A stretch of 64,000 nt of DNA from Lysobacter gummosus (GCF_001442805.1 NZ_CP011131.1:248001-312000); one strand, 5' to 3'; shown: positions 15,980-24,677, counted from the first letter of the stretch. Numbers and translations are program-made. The notes: generated by a model not told the origin, from the letters alone.

Positions 15980-17731
15980 TCAATCCAGGCGCAGCCGGCG
16001 TTCGGCGTACACGTACATGGGCCGCCACACGGCGCGATTGAACAGCGTCACGAACAACGACATCACCGCCACGCCGAGCATCACCCGATGGAAGTCGCCG
16101 GCCTCGGTGGCGCGGGCGATGTAGGCGCCCAGCCCGTGCGCTTGCACGCGCTGATCGCCCCAATGCACCAGTTCGGCAACGATGCTCGCGTTCCACGAGC
16201 CGCCCGACGCGGTCAGCGCGCCGGTGACGTAGTACGGGAAGATTCCCGGCAGGATCGCCCGCCGCCACCAGGTCCACGAACGCAGGCGGTAGACGCTGGA
16301 GGCTTCGCGCAGGTCGGTGGGAAACGCGCTGGCGCCGGCGATCACGTTGAACAGGATGTACCACTGCGTGCCCAGCACCATCAGCGGCGACAGCCAGATG
16401 TCCGGATTTGCACCAGTGGAGACGATCGCGATCACTGCCACCGGGAACAGCACATTGGCCGGAAACGCGGCCAGGAATTGCGCCAGCGGCTGCACGCGCG
16501 CGGCCAGTCGCGGACGCAATCCGATCCACACGCCGACCGGCACCCAGATCAGGCTCGCGATCGCGATCAGCACCGCCACCCGCAGCAGGGTCGCCAGCGC
16601 CCCGCCGAAGGCTTGCGCGACGTCGCTGCCGTTCAAGGTCTGGCGGCCGTAGTCGAAGGCGTACCACGCGCCCCACACGGCGATCGCCAGCACCACGGCC
16701 AGCCACAGGCGATCGATCCAGTTCGTCGCGCGCGCGGCGGACGGCGCGGCGGCAACCGCGCGTGGATGCCAGCGCAACCGCATCGCGCGCTGCCACAGCC
16801 AGGCCAGCGGCCGCAGCGCGCGCTTGACCAGGCGCGTGCGCCGCGCCACCTCGTACACCCACGAACGCGGCCGCTGCTGGCCGGCGGTGGTCTCGACCCG
16901 GAACTTGTCCGCCCAGGCGACGATCGGCCGGAACAGCAACTGATCGTAGAGCGCGATCAACACCGCCATCGCCGCCACCGCCCAGCCGACCGCGGCGAAG
17001 TTCTTGAGAGCGATCGCCGTGGCGAGATACGAACCGATCCCGGGCAACTCGACCGTGGTGTCGCCGACGGTGATCGCCTCGGAAGCGACCACGAAGAACC
17101 AGCCGCCGGACATCGACATCATCATGTTCCACACCAGCCCCGGCGCAGCGAACGGCGCTTCCAGGCGCCAGAAGCGCTGCCATGCGCTCAGGCCGAAGCC
17201 GCGGCTGACCTCGTCGAGATCGCGCGGCACCGTGCGCAGCGACTGATAGAACGAGAACGCCATGTTCCAGGCCTGGCTGGTGAAGATCGCGAACACCGCC
17301 ACGCATTCGGCGCCGAGCTGGCGTCCGGGGAATAGGCCCAGGAAGAAGGTCACGGTGAAGCTCAGGAAGCCGAGCACCGGCACCGACTGCAGGATGTCGA
17401 GCGCGGGCACGATGATGCGTTCCGCGCGCCGGCTCTTCGCCGCCCAGGTGGCGATGAGGAAGGTGAACAACAGCGAGGCCAGCATCGCCGCGAACATGCG
17501 CAAGGTGGTGCGCAGCGCGTACTCGGGCAGGTGCGAGGGATCGAGCGAGACCGGATGCTGCGACAGCAGCGCCAGCGGATCGCGCGCCGCGGCCGCGCCG
17601 TGCGCGAGCAAGGCCGCGGCGGCGATCAACAGCGCGAACGCGATCAGGTCATAGACATTGGGCCACACCCGGGCGCGCGCGAGCGCGGCCAGGAGCGGGA
17701 ACTGCGAACGTGGACGGAGTGCGGACTTCAT
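15980..17731 (-). CDS. ABC transporter permease, two permease domains fused
   Basis: A 583-residue inner-membrane protein that contains two complete binding-protein-dependent permease domains in one chain. The first domain carries its coupling EAA-like loop at DEVSRGFGLSAWQRFWRLEA (about residues 173-192); the second at REASSVYRLRSWTWWRRAIL (about residues 468-487). Roughly twelve hydrophobic spans are seen, with a basic, Arg-rich linker near residues 285-325. Two fused domains remove the need for a separate second subunit. Start ATG 17731 lies within the 3-prime end of the small upstream frame. Same operon as the ATPase; the family is NitT/TauT-like, substrate undetermined. Confidence 0.9.
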   Translation of the reverse strand: MKSALRPRSQFPLLAALARARVWPNVYDLIAFALLIAAAALLAHGAAAARDPLALLSQHPVSLDPSHLPEYALRTTLRMFAAMLASLLFTFLIATWAAKSRRAERIIVPALDILQSVPVLGFLSFTVTFFLGLFPGRQLGAECVAVFAIFTSQAWNMAFSFYQSLRTVPRDLDEVSRGFGLSAWQRFWRLEAPFAAPGLVWNMMMSMSGGWFFVVASEAITVGDTTVELPGIGSYLATAIALKNFAAVGWAVAAMAVLIALYDQLLFRPIVAWADKFRVETTAGQQRPRSWVYEVARRTRLVKRALRPLAWLWQRAMRLRWHPRAVAAAPSAARATNWIDRLWLAVVLAIAVWGAWYAFDYGRQTLNGSDVAQAFGGALATLLRVAVLIAIASLIWVPVGVWIGLRPRLAARVQPLAQFLAAFPANVLFPVAVIAIVSTGANPDIWLSPLMVLGTQWYILFNVIAGASAFPTDLREASSVYRLRSWTWWRRAILPGIFPYYVTGALTASGGSWNASIVAELVHWGDQRVQAHGLGAYIARATEAGDFHRVMLGVAVMSLFVTLFNRAVWRPMYVYAERRLRLD

Positions 17732-18089
17732 GGCGAATCTCGATTCGGCTCAGTGGAACGGCGCCGCCGATGCGGCCTGCGCAGACGGCGGCGCGAGCGA
17801 AAACTGCGCGTGTGCGGGCGGCGGGCGGAGGTTCGTCGTCGCCGTTGGCGACGGGCGAGCCGAGCCAGCGGCATTCGAGGCGGCCGCTGACGGAGTTTCG
17901 TCGCCAGCGTGCGATCAACTTGCGGTTGTTGTCGGCCGAAGGGGTCCGCGCGCGCGGATGCGAGGCGACGTTCGTCGCCATGGCTTCGACGCGCGGCGCT
18001 TGAATCGCCGGTTGAACGGGCGATTGAAGAAAGTGTTGAATCGGCGCGCTGTGGATGGCGCGCACAACAGCGAAACGCTTGATGATCAT
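17649..18089 (-). CDS. Hypothetical basic protein (146 aa) between OMP and permease genes
   Basis: Not recognised. ATG 18089 has GAGG about five to six bases upstream and lies 32 bp after the stop of the outer-membrane protein gene. The frame begins MIIKRFAVVRAIHS and includes RKLIARWRRN and SGRLECRW near residues 56-76, a patterned basic/aromatic stretch that does not look random. The frame overlaps the permease start by 83 bp in another phase and its last third is Arg/Ala/Pro-rich, so the true gene may be shorter or a remnant. Coding status is uncertain; the operon position is its best support. Confidence 0.38.
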   Translation of the reverse strand: MIIKRFAVVRAIHSAPIQHFLQSPVQPAIQAPRVEAMATNVASHPRARTPSADNNRKLIARWRRNSVSGRLECRWLGSPVANGDDEPPPAARTRAVFARAAVCAGRIGGAVPLSRIEIRHEVRTPSTFAVPAPGRARARPGVAQCL

Positions 18090-18121
18090 GATCGACCTCG
18101 ATGAGTGAGGTGCGCCGGCGC

Positions 18122-18796
18122 TCAGCGCGGCAATGCGAAGTTGAAACCCAGGGTCAGCCACGGACTTCGCCCGTGGTCGCTGTGATCGCCGATCAGCACA
18201 TCGACGCTGTGATCGGCGCCGAACCCGCGGCGCAACCCGAGTTGGGCGATGCGGGCGCCGCGTCGCTCGGCGAAGATTTCCGCCAGCACGGTCCATCGGC
18301 TGGACAAGGCGTGTTCCAGGCCGATGCCGGCGCTCGCCATATCGCGTCCCTGACGCGGCGCGTTCCAGCCCAGATTGAAATGCCAGCGGGTGCGGCCGGC
18401 AGCGTCGCCGGTCACGCTCAACGGCAGATTGAAATTCCAGCCGTCGAAGTCGCCGCGCGACAGGTTCCAGTTCGCGCCCAGCGATGCGGCCAGCGCCCAG
18501 CGTTGCGACGGCGCCTCATGCAGCACGCGCTTGGCACCGAACGCGGCGACATGTTCCTGAGCAGGCCGGGCGTAATCGCTCAGGCCCAGGCCGAACTCGG
18601 TGCCGGCGACATTGCAGGCCGGCACCAGCGTCAGCTCGCGACCCGGCGCGGACGCGCGCAGCCAGCTTTCGAGCTGGCACTGCGCGGCCGGCACGATGGC
18701 GGCGTCATCGACGTACAGGCTGGCGCCGGCGCGCGCCGCGCCCACGGGCACGAGCGAGCACGCCGTCATCAGGGCGAATGCGGTCTTCGTGGACAT
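18122..18796 (-). CDS. Predicted outer-membrane beta-barrel protein
   Basis: A 224-residue exported protein. The start ATG 18796 has GGAG eight bases upstream; a frame-extension to 18826 is less likely. A Sec signal peptide (MSTKTAFALMTACSLVPVG, cleavage after ARA near residue 23) is followed by alternating-residue beta strands and a terminal aromatic strand LTLGFNFALPR, as in outer-membrane barrels of the MetA-pathway-like (phenol degradation) type. Two cysteines (near residues 39 and 60) may pair. It is the first gene of the unit containing the ABC transporter, so it may be the outer-membrane entry for the same substrate; this is inference. Confidence 0.72.
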   Translation of the reverse strand: MSTKTAFALMTACSLVPVGAARAGASLYVDDAAIVPAAQCQLESWLRASAPGRELTLVPACNVAGTEFGLGLSDYARPAQEHVAAFGAKRVLHEAPSQRWALAASLGANWNLSRGDFDGWNFNLPLSVTGDAAGRTRWHFNLGWNAPRQGRDMASAGIGLEHALSSRWTVLAEIFAERRGARIAQLGLRRGFGADHSVDVLIGDHSDHGRSPWLTLGFNFALPR

Positions 18797-19146
18797 CGGC
18801 GATCTCCGGACGAACGGAAACGCCAAAGGCCACCTTGGCAGGTGTCTTCAGATGGAAACTGCAGTGCGGGTAGAGACGCGCGAACCCCGGCGGGCGAGTG
18901 GGGTTCGGCGATTGCGGCTCCGTTCTTCGCGAACGGTGCCGACCTGGGACATCCCAGACCTGTGGCGATCCGTCAGCGAGTGCGCTGCAGCGTAGGTCTA
19001 GATCGACTGTCCAAGGTGTTGGCCTCTGGTGGGCTGGGAAGGGGGTTAGCGGGGCGCATGATCCTCGCGCCCCGCGGCCGGGTCAACCCCATTGCGATGC
19101 GGAGGGCGCGACTTGCCAGGGTCGGTTAATACCGCGGGCACGGCGC
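18797..19146. other. Intergenic region upstream of OMP-ABC operon
   Basis: 350 bp between the tail of the TetR gene and the outer-membrane protein gene, both on the minus strand. It contains three close hairpins (18881-18957; separate entry). No coding frame is convincing. Confidence 0.5.
18881..18957 (-). ncRNA. Cluster of three hairpins in leader of OMP-ABC operon
   Basis: In transcription order: CTGGGA/TCCCAG with a two-base loop (18957-18944), CCGTTC/GAACGG with a five-base loop (18936-18920) and CGAACCCC/GGGGTTCG with an eleven-base loop (18907-18881). They sit 85-160 bases before the start codon at 18796. The regular spacing suggests a structured 5-prime leader, perhaps a ligand- or protein-binding RNA. 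I could not match it to a known riboswitch class, and GC-rich sequence forms hairpins easily. Confidence 0.3.
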
Positions 19147-19734
19147 TCAACCGCGCGCCATCAATCCCTGGATCAACGCCGTCAGCGTCGCCGCCGCCTC
19201 GGCTTCCTCGATCCGGCCATGGCTCATCTCGCGCGACAGCGCTTCGCCGGCGCCGATGATGGCGATGCAGCGGCGGCGCAGTTCTTGTTCGTCCACCTTC
19301 GAATACGGCGCGAGCAGATCGCGATAGGACGCGACGTAACCGGCCACCAGTTCCTGCTGCACGCGCTCCATCTGCTCATCGCCCTTGAGCGCGGCGAAGA
19401 TGGCGTGGCATTCCGGGCCGGCGGTGCGGAAGCAGCTCATGTAGCTGTCGCCCATCAGCTTGGCCACGTCGCTCAGGCGCTTGGGCGTGCGTTCGAAATC
19501 CTGCGCCAGCCGCGATGCCTGGCGTTCGTCGATCTGTTTGTACAGCGCGATCAGCAGGCCCGAGCGGGTGCCGAAGTGTTCGTAGGCGATCGGCTTGCTG
19601 ACGCCCGCGCGTTCGGCCACGTAGCCCAGGGTCAATGCGTCGGTGCCTTGCTCGCGCACGATCGTCATCGCGGTTTCCAGCAATTGTTCGCGGCGCTCGG
19701 CCTTGGGCAGGCGGCGGGCGGAAGTCTCGGTCAT
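19147..19734 (-). CDS. TetR-family transcriptional repressor
   Basis: A 195-residue regulator. The N-terminal helix-turn-helix is at residues 35-55 (LTLGYVAERAGVSKPIAYEHF), preceded by KAERREQLLETAMTIVREQG. The ligand-binding C-terminal half is helical with two cysteines (near residues 97 and 104). Start ATG 19734 gives MTETSARRLPKAER; in-frame codons further upstream would translate through the promoter. The gene is divergent from the RND pump gene at 19999, and a near-perfect 25-bp palindrome lies between them at 19789-19813. It most likely represses both itself and the pump and is released by a pump substrate. Confidence 0.92.
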   Translation of the reverse strand: MTETSARRLPKAERREQLLETAMTIVREQGTDALTLGYVAERAGVSKPIAYEHFGTRSGLLIALYKQIDERQASRLAQDFERTPKRLSDVAKLMGDSYMSCFRTAGPECHAIFAALKGDEQMERVQQELVAGYVASYRDLLAPYSKVDEQELRRRCIAIIGAGEALSREMSHGRIEEAEAAATLTALIQGLMARG

Positions 19735-19762
19735 GCGGGGCGGTCTCTTGGGAACGAAGCGC

Positions 19763-19792
19763 TTGACAGCGCGAGGGTAATTGTATCTTACT
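19763..19792 (+). promoter_or_regulatory. Candidate sigma-70 promoter for RND pump gene
   Basis: A consensus -35 TTGACA at 19763-19768 is followed 15-17 bases later by an A/T-rich -10-like TATCTT/TCTTAC (19784-19791), immediately before or within the TetR operator. The position would let the repressor block polymerase. The exact -10 is uncertain. Confidence 0.5.
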
Positions 19793-19813
19793 ATTGGTAA
19801 CTTACCAATCGTA
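19789..19813. promoter_or_regulatory. TetR operator palindrome
   Basis: Perfect eight-base arms ATTGGTAA/TTACCAAT around one central base (19793-19809), extended by TAC/GTA with one mismatch on each side to 25 bp. It lies between the divergent tetR and RND genes. Strong symmetry and position make it the obvious operator. Confidence 0.85.
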
Positions 19814-19998
19814 GCTTGTGGCGCGACCCGACCGGGAAGCGCGCCACGGCCGCGCAACCTTCAGGTGTCCGGCCTATGAAAATCCGCGTTTCCTCCGTCT
19901 AAACCGCGCATCGCCGCACCTAACCGAACCTTGCCACCGATCGGCGTCGCCACGCCGGTTGCGACCTCTTGCGGCCTCGCGCCGCCCACGGACCCGCC

Positions 19999-22900
19999 AT
20001 GGACTTCTCCCGCTTCTTCATCGACCGCCCGATCTTCGCCGCGGTGCTGTCGATCCTGATCTTCGCCGCCGGCCTGATCGCGCTGCCGATGCTGCCGGTC
20101 AGCGAATACCCCGACGTGGTGCCGCCGACGGTGGTGGTGCGCGCGGTCTATCCCGGCGCCAACCCCAAGGTGATCGCGCAGACCGTGGCCACGCCGCTGG
20201 AGGAGGCGATCAACGGCGTGCAGGACATGATGTACATGAAGTCGGTCGCCGGCACCGACGGCGTGCTGGTCACCACGGTCACCTTCAAGCCCGGCACCGA
20301 TCCCGACCAAGCCCAGGTGCAGGTGCAGAACCGCGTCAGCCAGGCGCAGGCGCGATTGCCCGAGGACGTGCGCCGCCAGGGCGTGACCACGCAGAAACAA
20401 TCGCCGACGTTGACCATGCTGGTGCATCTGGTCTCGCCGCAGGGCAAGTACGACTCGCTGTACCTGCGCAATTACGCGACCTTGAAGCTCAAGGACGATC
20501 TGGCGCGGCTGCCCGGCGTCGGCCAGACGCAGATGTTCGGCAGCGGCGACTACGCGATGCGCATCTGGCTCGATCCCGGCCGCATCGCCGCGCGCGGGCT
20601 CAGCGCCGGCGACGTGGTGCGCGCGATCCGCGAACAGAACGTGCAGGTTTCGGCCGGGCAACTCGGCGCCGAACCGATGCCGGGCGCGAACGAATTCCTG
20701 ATCCCGATCAACAGCCAGGGCCGGTTGCAGAGCGAGGCCGAGTTCGAGCAGATCGTGATCAAGAGCGGCGAGGGCGGCCAGATCGTGCGGCTGGCGGACG
20801 TGGCCCGCGTCGAACTCGACGCCGGCGACTACACCATGCGCGCGCAGCTCGACAACGTCGATGCGGTCGCCATCGGCATCTTCGAATCGCCCGGCGCCAA
20901 TTCGATCGCGCTGTCGGACGCGGTGCGCGAGCGCATGGCGCAACTGGCCAAGCGTTTTCCGCCCGGGCTGGAGTACCGCATCGTCTACGACCCGACCGTA
21001 TTCGTGCGCGATTCGATCAAGGCGGTGGTGACCACGCTCGGCGAAGCGGTGCTGCTGGTGGTGCTGGTGGTGATCTTGTTCCTGCAGACCTGGCGCGCGT
21101 CGATCATCCCCCTGATCGCGGTGCCGGTGTCGGTGGTAGGCACCTTCGCCGCTTTGTACGTGCTCGGATTTTCGATCAACACTCTGAGCCTGTTCGGCCT
21201 CGTGCTGGCGATCGGCATCGTCGTGGACGATGCGATCGTGGTGGTGGAAAACGTCGAGCGCAATATCGAGCAGGGCCTGACGCCGCTGGAGGCGGCGCAC
21301 CAGGCGATGCGCGAAGTGTCCGGACCGATCGTCGCCATCGCCCTGGTGCTGTGCGCGGTGTTCGTGCCGATGGCGTTCCTGTCGGGCGTGACCGGCCAGT
21401 TCTACAAGCAGTTCGCGGTGACCATCGCCATATCGACAGTGATCTCGGCGATCAATTCGCTGACCCTGTCGCCCGCGCTCGCGGCCAAGCTGCTCAAGCC
21501 GCACGGCGCGGCCAAGGATGCGCCGTCGCGCTGGATCGAGCGCCTGTTCGGCTGGCTGTTCCGTCCGTTCAACCGATGGTTCAAGACCGGCTCGCAGCGC
21601 TACCACGGCGCGATCGCGCGGCTGCTGGGCCGTCGCGGCGCGGTGTTGGCGGTGTATCTGGCGCTGTTGGTCGGCAGCGGGGTGATGTTCCAGGCGGTGC
21701 CGGGCGGGTTTATTCCGACCCAGGACAAGCTGTGCCTGATCGGCGGCGTGAAGCTGCCGGAGGGCGCGTCCTTGTCGCGCACCGACGCGGTGATCCGCCG
21801 CATGAGCGAGATCGCGATGAAGACCGAGGGCGTGCACGCTTCGGAAGGGTATCCGGGCCTGAACCCCCTGCAGTTCACCAACACGCCCAACACCGGCACC
21901 TTGTTCTTCGAACTGCAGCCCTTCGTCCGGCGCGGACGCAGCGCGGAGGCGATCAACGCCGAGCTCAACGAAAAATTCTCCGCGTTGCAGGAGGGACTGG
22001 CGTTCTCGTTCATGCCGCCGCCGATCCTCGGCCTGGGCACCGGTTCGGGTTATGCGCTGTACGTGCAGGATCGCGACGGCCAAGGCTACGGCGCCTTGCA
22101 GAGCGCGCTAAACGACTACAACGCGGCGATCGCGCAGGTGCCGGGATTGGGTTATCCGATCAGCACCTATCAGGCCAACGTGCCGCAGCTCGATGCCCGC
22201 GTCGATCGGCTCAAGGCCAAGGCGCAGGGCGTACCGCTGAGCGAGGTGTTCGATACCTTGCAGACTTATCTGGGCTCGGCCTACGTCAACGACTTCAACC
22301 GTTTCGGCCGCACCTATCAGGTCATCGCCCAGGCCGACGGCGCGCATCGCGACAGCGTCGAGGACATCGCGCAACTGCGAGTGCGCAACGACCGCGGCGA
22401 GATGGTGCCGCTGGGATCGATGGTGAGTTTCGGCGAAACCTACGGCCCGGACCCGGTGATCCGCTACAACGGCTACCCGGCCGCGGACCTGGTCGGCGAA
22501 GCCGATCCGCGCCTGCTGTCGTCCACGCAGGCGATGGACGCCTTGGCCGAACTCGCGCGCAAGGCCTTGCCCAACGGCATGCAGGTCGAATGGACCGACC
22601 TGAGTTATCAGCAGGCGACCCAGAGCCGCGCGGCGTTGATCGTGTTTCCGCTGGCGGTGCTGCTGGTGTTCCTGGTGCTGGCGGCGTTGTACGAAAGCTG
22701 GACCTTGCCGTTAGCGGTGATCCTGATCGTGCCGGTGACCTTGCTGTCGGCGCTGGCTGGGGTGTGGTTGAGCGGCGGCGACAATAATGTGTTCGTGCAG
22801 GTCGGGCTGGTGGTGCTGATGGGGTTGGCGTGCAAGAACGCGATCCTGATCGTCGAGTTCGCGCGCGAGTTGGAGCTGCAGGGACGCGGCGTCGTCGAGG

Positions 22901-23193
22901 CGGCGTTGGAGGCGTGCCGTTTGCGTTTGCGGCCGATCGTGATGACTTCGATCGCCTTCATCGCCGGCACTGTGCCGCTGTTGTTCGGGCAGGGTGCGGG
23001 TAGTGAGGTGCGTGCGGCGACTGGGGTGACGGTGTTCGCCGGCATGTTGGGGGTGACCTTGTTCGGCTTGTTTCTGACGCCGGTGTTTTATGTGGCGCTG
23101 CGTAAGTGGGTGAGCCGGCGGGCGTTGGGGCAGGAGCGAGTAATGCAGCTTCCGGTCTCTGCAAATCCCGCAGCGACGCCACCTCTTGCCTAA
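19999..23193 (+). CDS. RND multidrug efflux pump, inner-membrane subunit (HAE1 family)
   Basis: A 1064-residue proton-driven efflux transporter of the AcrB/MexB type, normal length. It starts MDFSRFFIDRPIFAAVLSI, the standard family opening. The proton relay is intact: D410-D411 in GIVVDDAIVVVENVE (TM4) and K946 in GLACKNAILIVEF (TM10). Two large periplasmic loops and twelve spans follow the usual order. Pumps of this family need a periplasmic adaptor and an outer-membrane channel; neither gene is beside it, and only 185 bp lie between the operator and this gene. Adaptor and channel may be shared with another pump. Regulation is presumably by the divergent TetR protein. Confidence 0.95.
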   Translation: MDFSRFFIDRPIFAAVLSILIFAAGLIALPMLPVSEYPDVVPPTVVVRAVYPGANPKVIAQTVATPLEEAINGVQDMMYMKSVAGTDGVLVTTVTFKPGTDPDQAQVQVQNRVSQAQARLPEDVRRQGVTTQKQSPTLTMLVHLVSPQGKYDSLYLRNYATLKLKDDLARLPGVGQTQMFGSGDYAMRIWLDPGRIAARGLSAGDVVRAIREQNVQVSAGQLGAEPMPGANEFLIPINSQGRLQSEAEFEQIVIKSGEGGQIVRLADVARVELDAGDYTMRAQLDNVDAVAIGIFESPGANSIALSDAVRERMAQLAKRFPPGLEYRIVYDPTVFVRDSIKAVVTTLGEAVLLVVLVVILFLQTWRASIIPLIAVPVSVVGTFAALYVLGFSINTLSLFGLVLAIGIVVDDAIVVVENVERNIEQGLTPLEAAHQAMREVSGPIVAIALVLCAVFVPMAFLSGVTGQFYKQFAVTIAISTVISAINSLTLSPALAAKLLKPHGAAKDAPSRWIERLFGWLFRPFNRWFKTGSQRYHGAIARLLGRRGAVLAVYLALLVGSGVMFQAVPGGFIPTQDKLCLIGGVKLPEGASLSRTDAVIRRMSEIAMKTEGVHASEGYPGLNPLQFTNTPNTGTLFFELQPFVRRGRSAEAINAELNEKFSALQEGLAFSFMPPPILGLGTGSGYALYVQDRDGQGYGALQSALNDYNAAIAQVPGLGYPISTYQANVPQLDARVDRLKAKAQGVPLSEVFDTLQTYLGSAYVNDFNRFGRTYQVIAQADGAHRDSVEDIAQLRVRNDRGEMVPLGSMVSFGETYGPDPVIRYNGYPAADLVGEADPRLLSSTQAMDALAELARKALPNGMQVEWTDLSYQQATQSRAALIVFPLAVLLVFLVLAALYESWTLPLAVILIVPVTLLSALAGVWLSGGDNNVFVQVGLVVLMGLACKNAILIVEFARELELQGRGVVEAALEACRLRLRPIVMTSIAFIAGTVPLLFGQGAGSEVRAATGVTVFAGMLGVTLFGLFLTPVFYVALRKWVSRRALGQERVMQLPVSANPAATPPLA

Positions 23194-23299
23194 GCGAACC
23201 ATTGCTCGTTGCTGTTGCTGTTGCCTTTGTTTTTGTTGTCGAGACCTTGCTTTGCCTCAGTTTCGCTTTGCTGTGTGCTTCGGATTTGCTGTTGTCGTT

Positions 23300-24019
23300 G
23301 CTGGGCGCCGCTAGTAACTCGCGAGACCAGGGACACCCGGAGGGCGGCGCACATGGACGTGCGCCGGGTCCCACCTTGGGCAGGATGCCCAATGTGGGAC
23401 CTGCCCGCGCAGGCTACGCACTCGTGGCTCTTGATTCGAAACAGCCCAAAGCCTTTTCTTTGGTTACTTTCTTTGTGGCTTTGGACAAAGAAAGTGACCC
23501 GCCGCTCCATGGCGGAAGCTTTAGGCGTTTGATCTTGCTCCTGCTCCTGCTCCTGCTCCTGCCTTGCTCTTGCTTGAGGCTTCTTTTGCTCGTCATTCCC
23601 GCGAAGGCGGGAATCCAGGGCCTTTCGTGCGAGAACGTTTGAAGTCTCTGGATTCCCGCGTTCGCGGGAATGACGGTAGGAGGGAGTGCGTAGGGCTGGT
23701 TGTTTCGATTAGGGACTACAGATTCCTTAGAGGCCTTAGAAGCCTTAGAAGCTTCAAGCAAGATCAAACGCTAAACGCTTCCGCCATAAAGCGGCGGGTC
23801 ACTTTCTTTGTCCAAAGCGACAAAGTCCCACGGGATTTCCTTCGGTCAAAAGTAACCAAAGAAAACGCATTGGCTGTTTCGAGTCAAAAGCCACGAGTGC
23901 GATGCCGACGCAGGCAGGTCCCACATTGGGCATCCTGCCCAAGGTGGGACCCGGCGCACGTCCATGTGCGCCGCCCTCCGGGTGTCCTTCGGTCTCGCGA
24001 GTTACTAGCGGCGCCCAGC
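23300..24019. repeat. 720-bp nested inverted repeat
   Basis: Left arm 23300 to about 23590 and right arm about 23740 to 24019 are reverse complements over most of their length: GCTGGGCGCCGCTAGTAACT at the left end matches the right end, and blocks for the GTGCGCCGGGTCCCACC, CTTTGGTTACTTT and AAAGAAAGTGACCCGCCGC words follow in mirror order. The right arm has about 35 extra bases near 23820-23850. The core carries another inverted pair, CATTCCCGCGAAGGCGGGAATCC (from 23594) and GGATTCCCGCGTTCGCGGGAATG (from 23650). No transposase gene is inside. Confidence 0.9.
23537..23562. repeat. GCTCCT hexamer tandem repeat
   Basis: Four consecutive GCTCCT units, followed by GCCTTGCTC, in the left arm of the large inverted repeat. 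A simple repeat prone to slippage; the mirrored right arm lacks it. Confidence 0.8.
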
Positions 24020-24188
24020 CAAAGCTAAGCAAGGCAAAGCCAAGCAAGGCAAGGCGAGGCCAAGCAAGGCAAGGCAAGAACAGATCAGCCGCTTTTTCAG
24101 GAAGCAAACCCCCGCCCCCACCGTGTAAAGTGACGACGCCGGGTCCGCCCGGTGGGGGGACGATCGCGATCGCGTCGAGGGGATACGA

Positions 24189-24677
24189 GTGCAACAAGCA
24201 ATCCGACTGGCCGGCTTCTTCGCCGCGCATGGCGTGTGGAGCGTCGCCGATGGCGAAACCCTGATTCCGATGTATGCCTTCGAAACCGCCGAAGGCGCGC
24301 GGCACATGGCCCGTTACGCCACGGAAGAACCCGAGACCGGCGTCGGCGAGGCGCGCGCGCGGCTGGCGCTCAATCCCGACGAGGCCCGCCACGCGGTGAT
24401 GGTCCACGACGGCTATATCACCCTGCCGTCGGGCCGCACCGATGCGCTGATCCTGGCCGTGCGCGATTACGTTAACGACCTCGCCATGACCCTGGCCATC
24501 CCCTATCGCAACGCCGCCCACCCGCAGGGCTTCGCCGTGCACCGGCCCAAGTTCCTGGACTGGCGCGGCGACAGCGAGCCCGATTACGAGGTCCTGGGCG
24601 AAAGCTTCTTCGCCGGCGTGGAAGAACACGAAATGGGCGACCGCGTCTGGCAGGCCAAGCTCGACGATTCGCTCTGA
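24189..24677 (+). CDS. Conserved-looking hypothetical protein (162 aa)
   Basis: Not assigned to a family. The GTG start at 24189 has GAGGGG six to ten bases upstream. The product is acidic and soluble, with no signal peptide or membrane span; recognisable blocks include HGVWSVADGETLIPM, GYITLPSGRTDAL (about residues 75-87) and a C-terminal FFAGVEEHEMGDRVW. Strong third-position GC and balanced composition support true coding. It follows the palindromic region and is separated from the multicopper oxidase gene by a hairpin at 24681-24703. Confidence 0.78.
   Translation: MQQAIRLAGFFAAHGVWSVADGETLIPMYAFETAEGARHMARYATEEPETGVGEARARLALNPDEARHAVMVHDGYITLPSGRTDALILAVRDYVNDLAMTLAIPYRNAAHPQGFAVHRPKFLDWRGDSEPDYEVLGESFFAGVEEHEMGDRVWQAKLDDSL

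Larger units (their letters stand above)
23194..24188. other. Gene-free region dominated by a large palindrome
   Basis: About 1 kb with no supportable gene. Its composition is simple: CTTTGC/TTGCTG words on the left (23200-23290), AAGCAAGGC words on the right (24020-24080), a GCTCCT hexamer run, and the nested inverted repeat listed separately. Translated frames in it are Leu- or Ser-rich low-complexity. Confidence 0.7.

Noticed and set aside
19861..22083. A 740-codon His-rich minus-strand frame.
   Set aside because: Antisense of the RND pump gene, whose proton-relay residues are intact on the plus strand.
23537..23562. Short tandem units as a CRISPR remnant.
   Set aside because: Units are contiguous hexamers without spacers; no cas genes.
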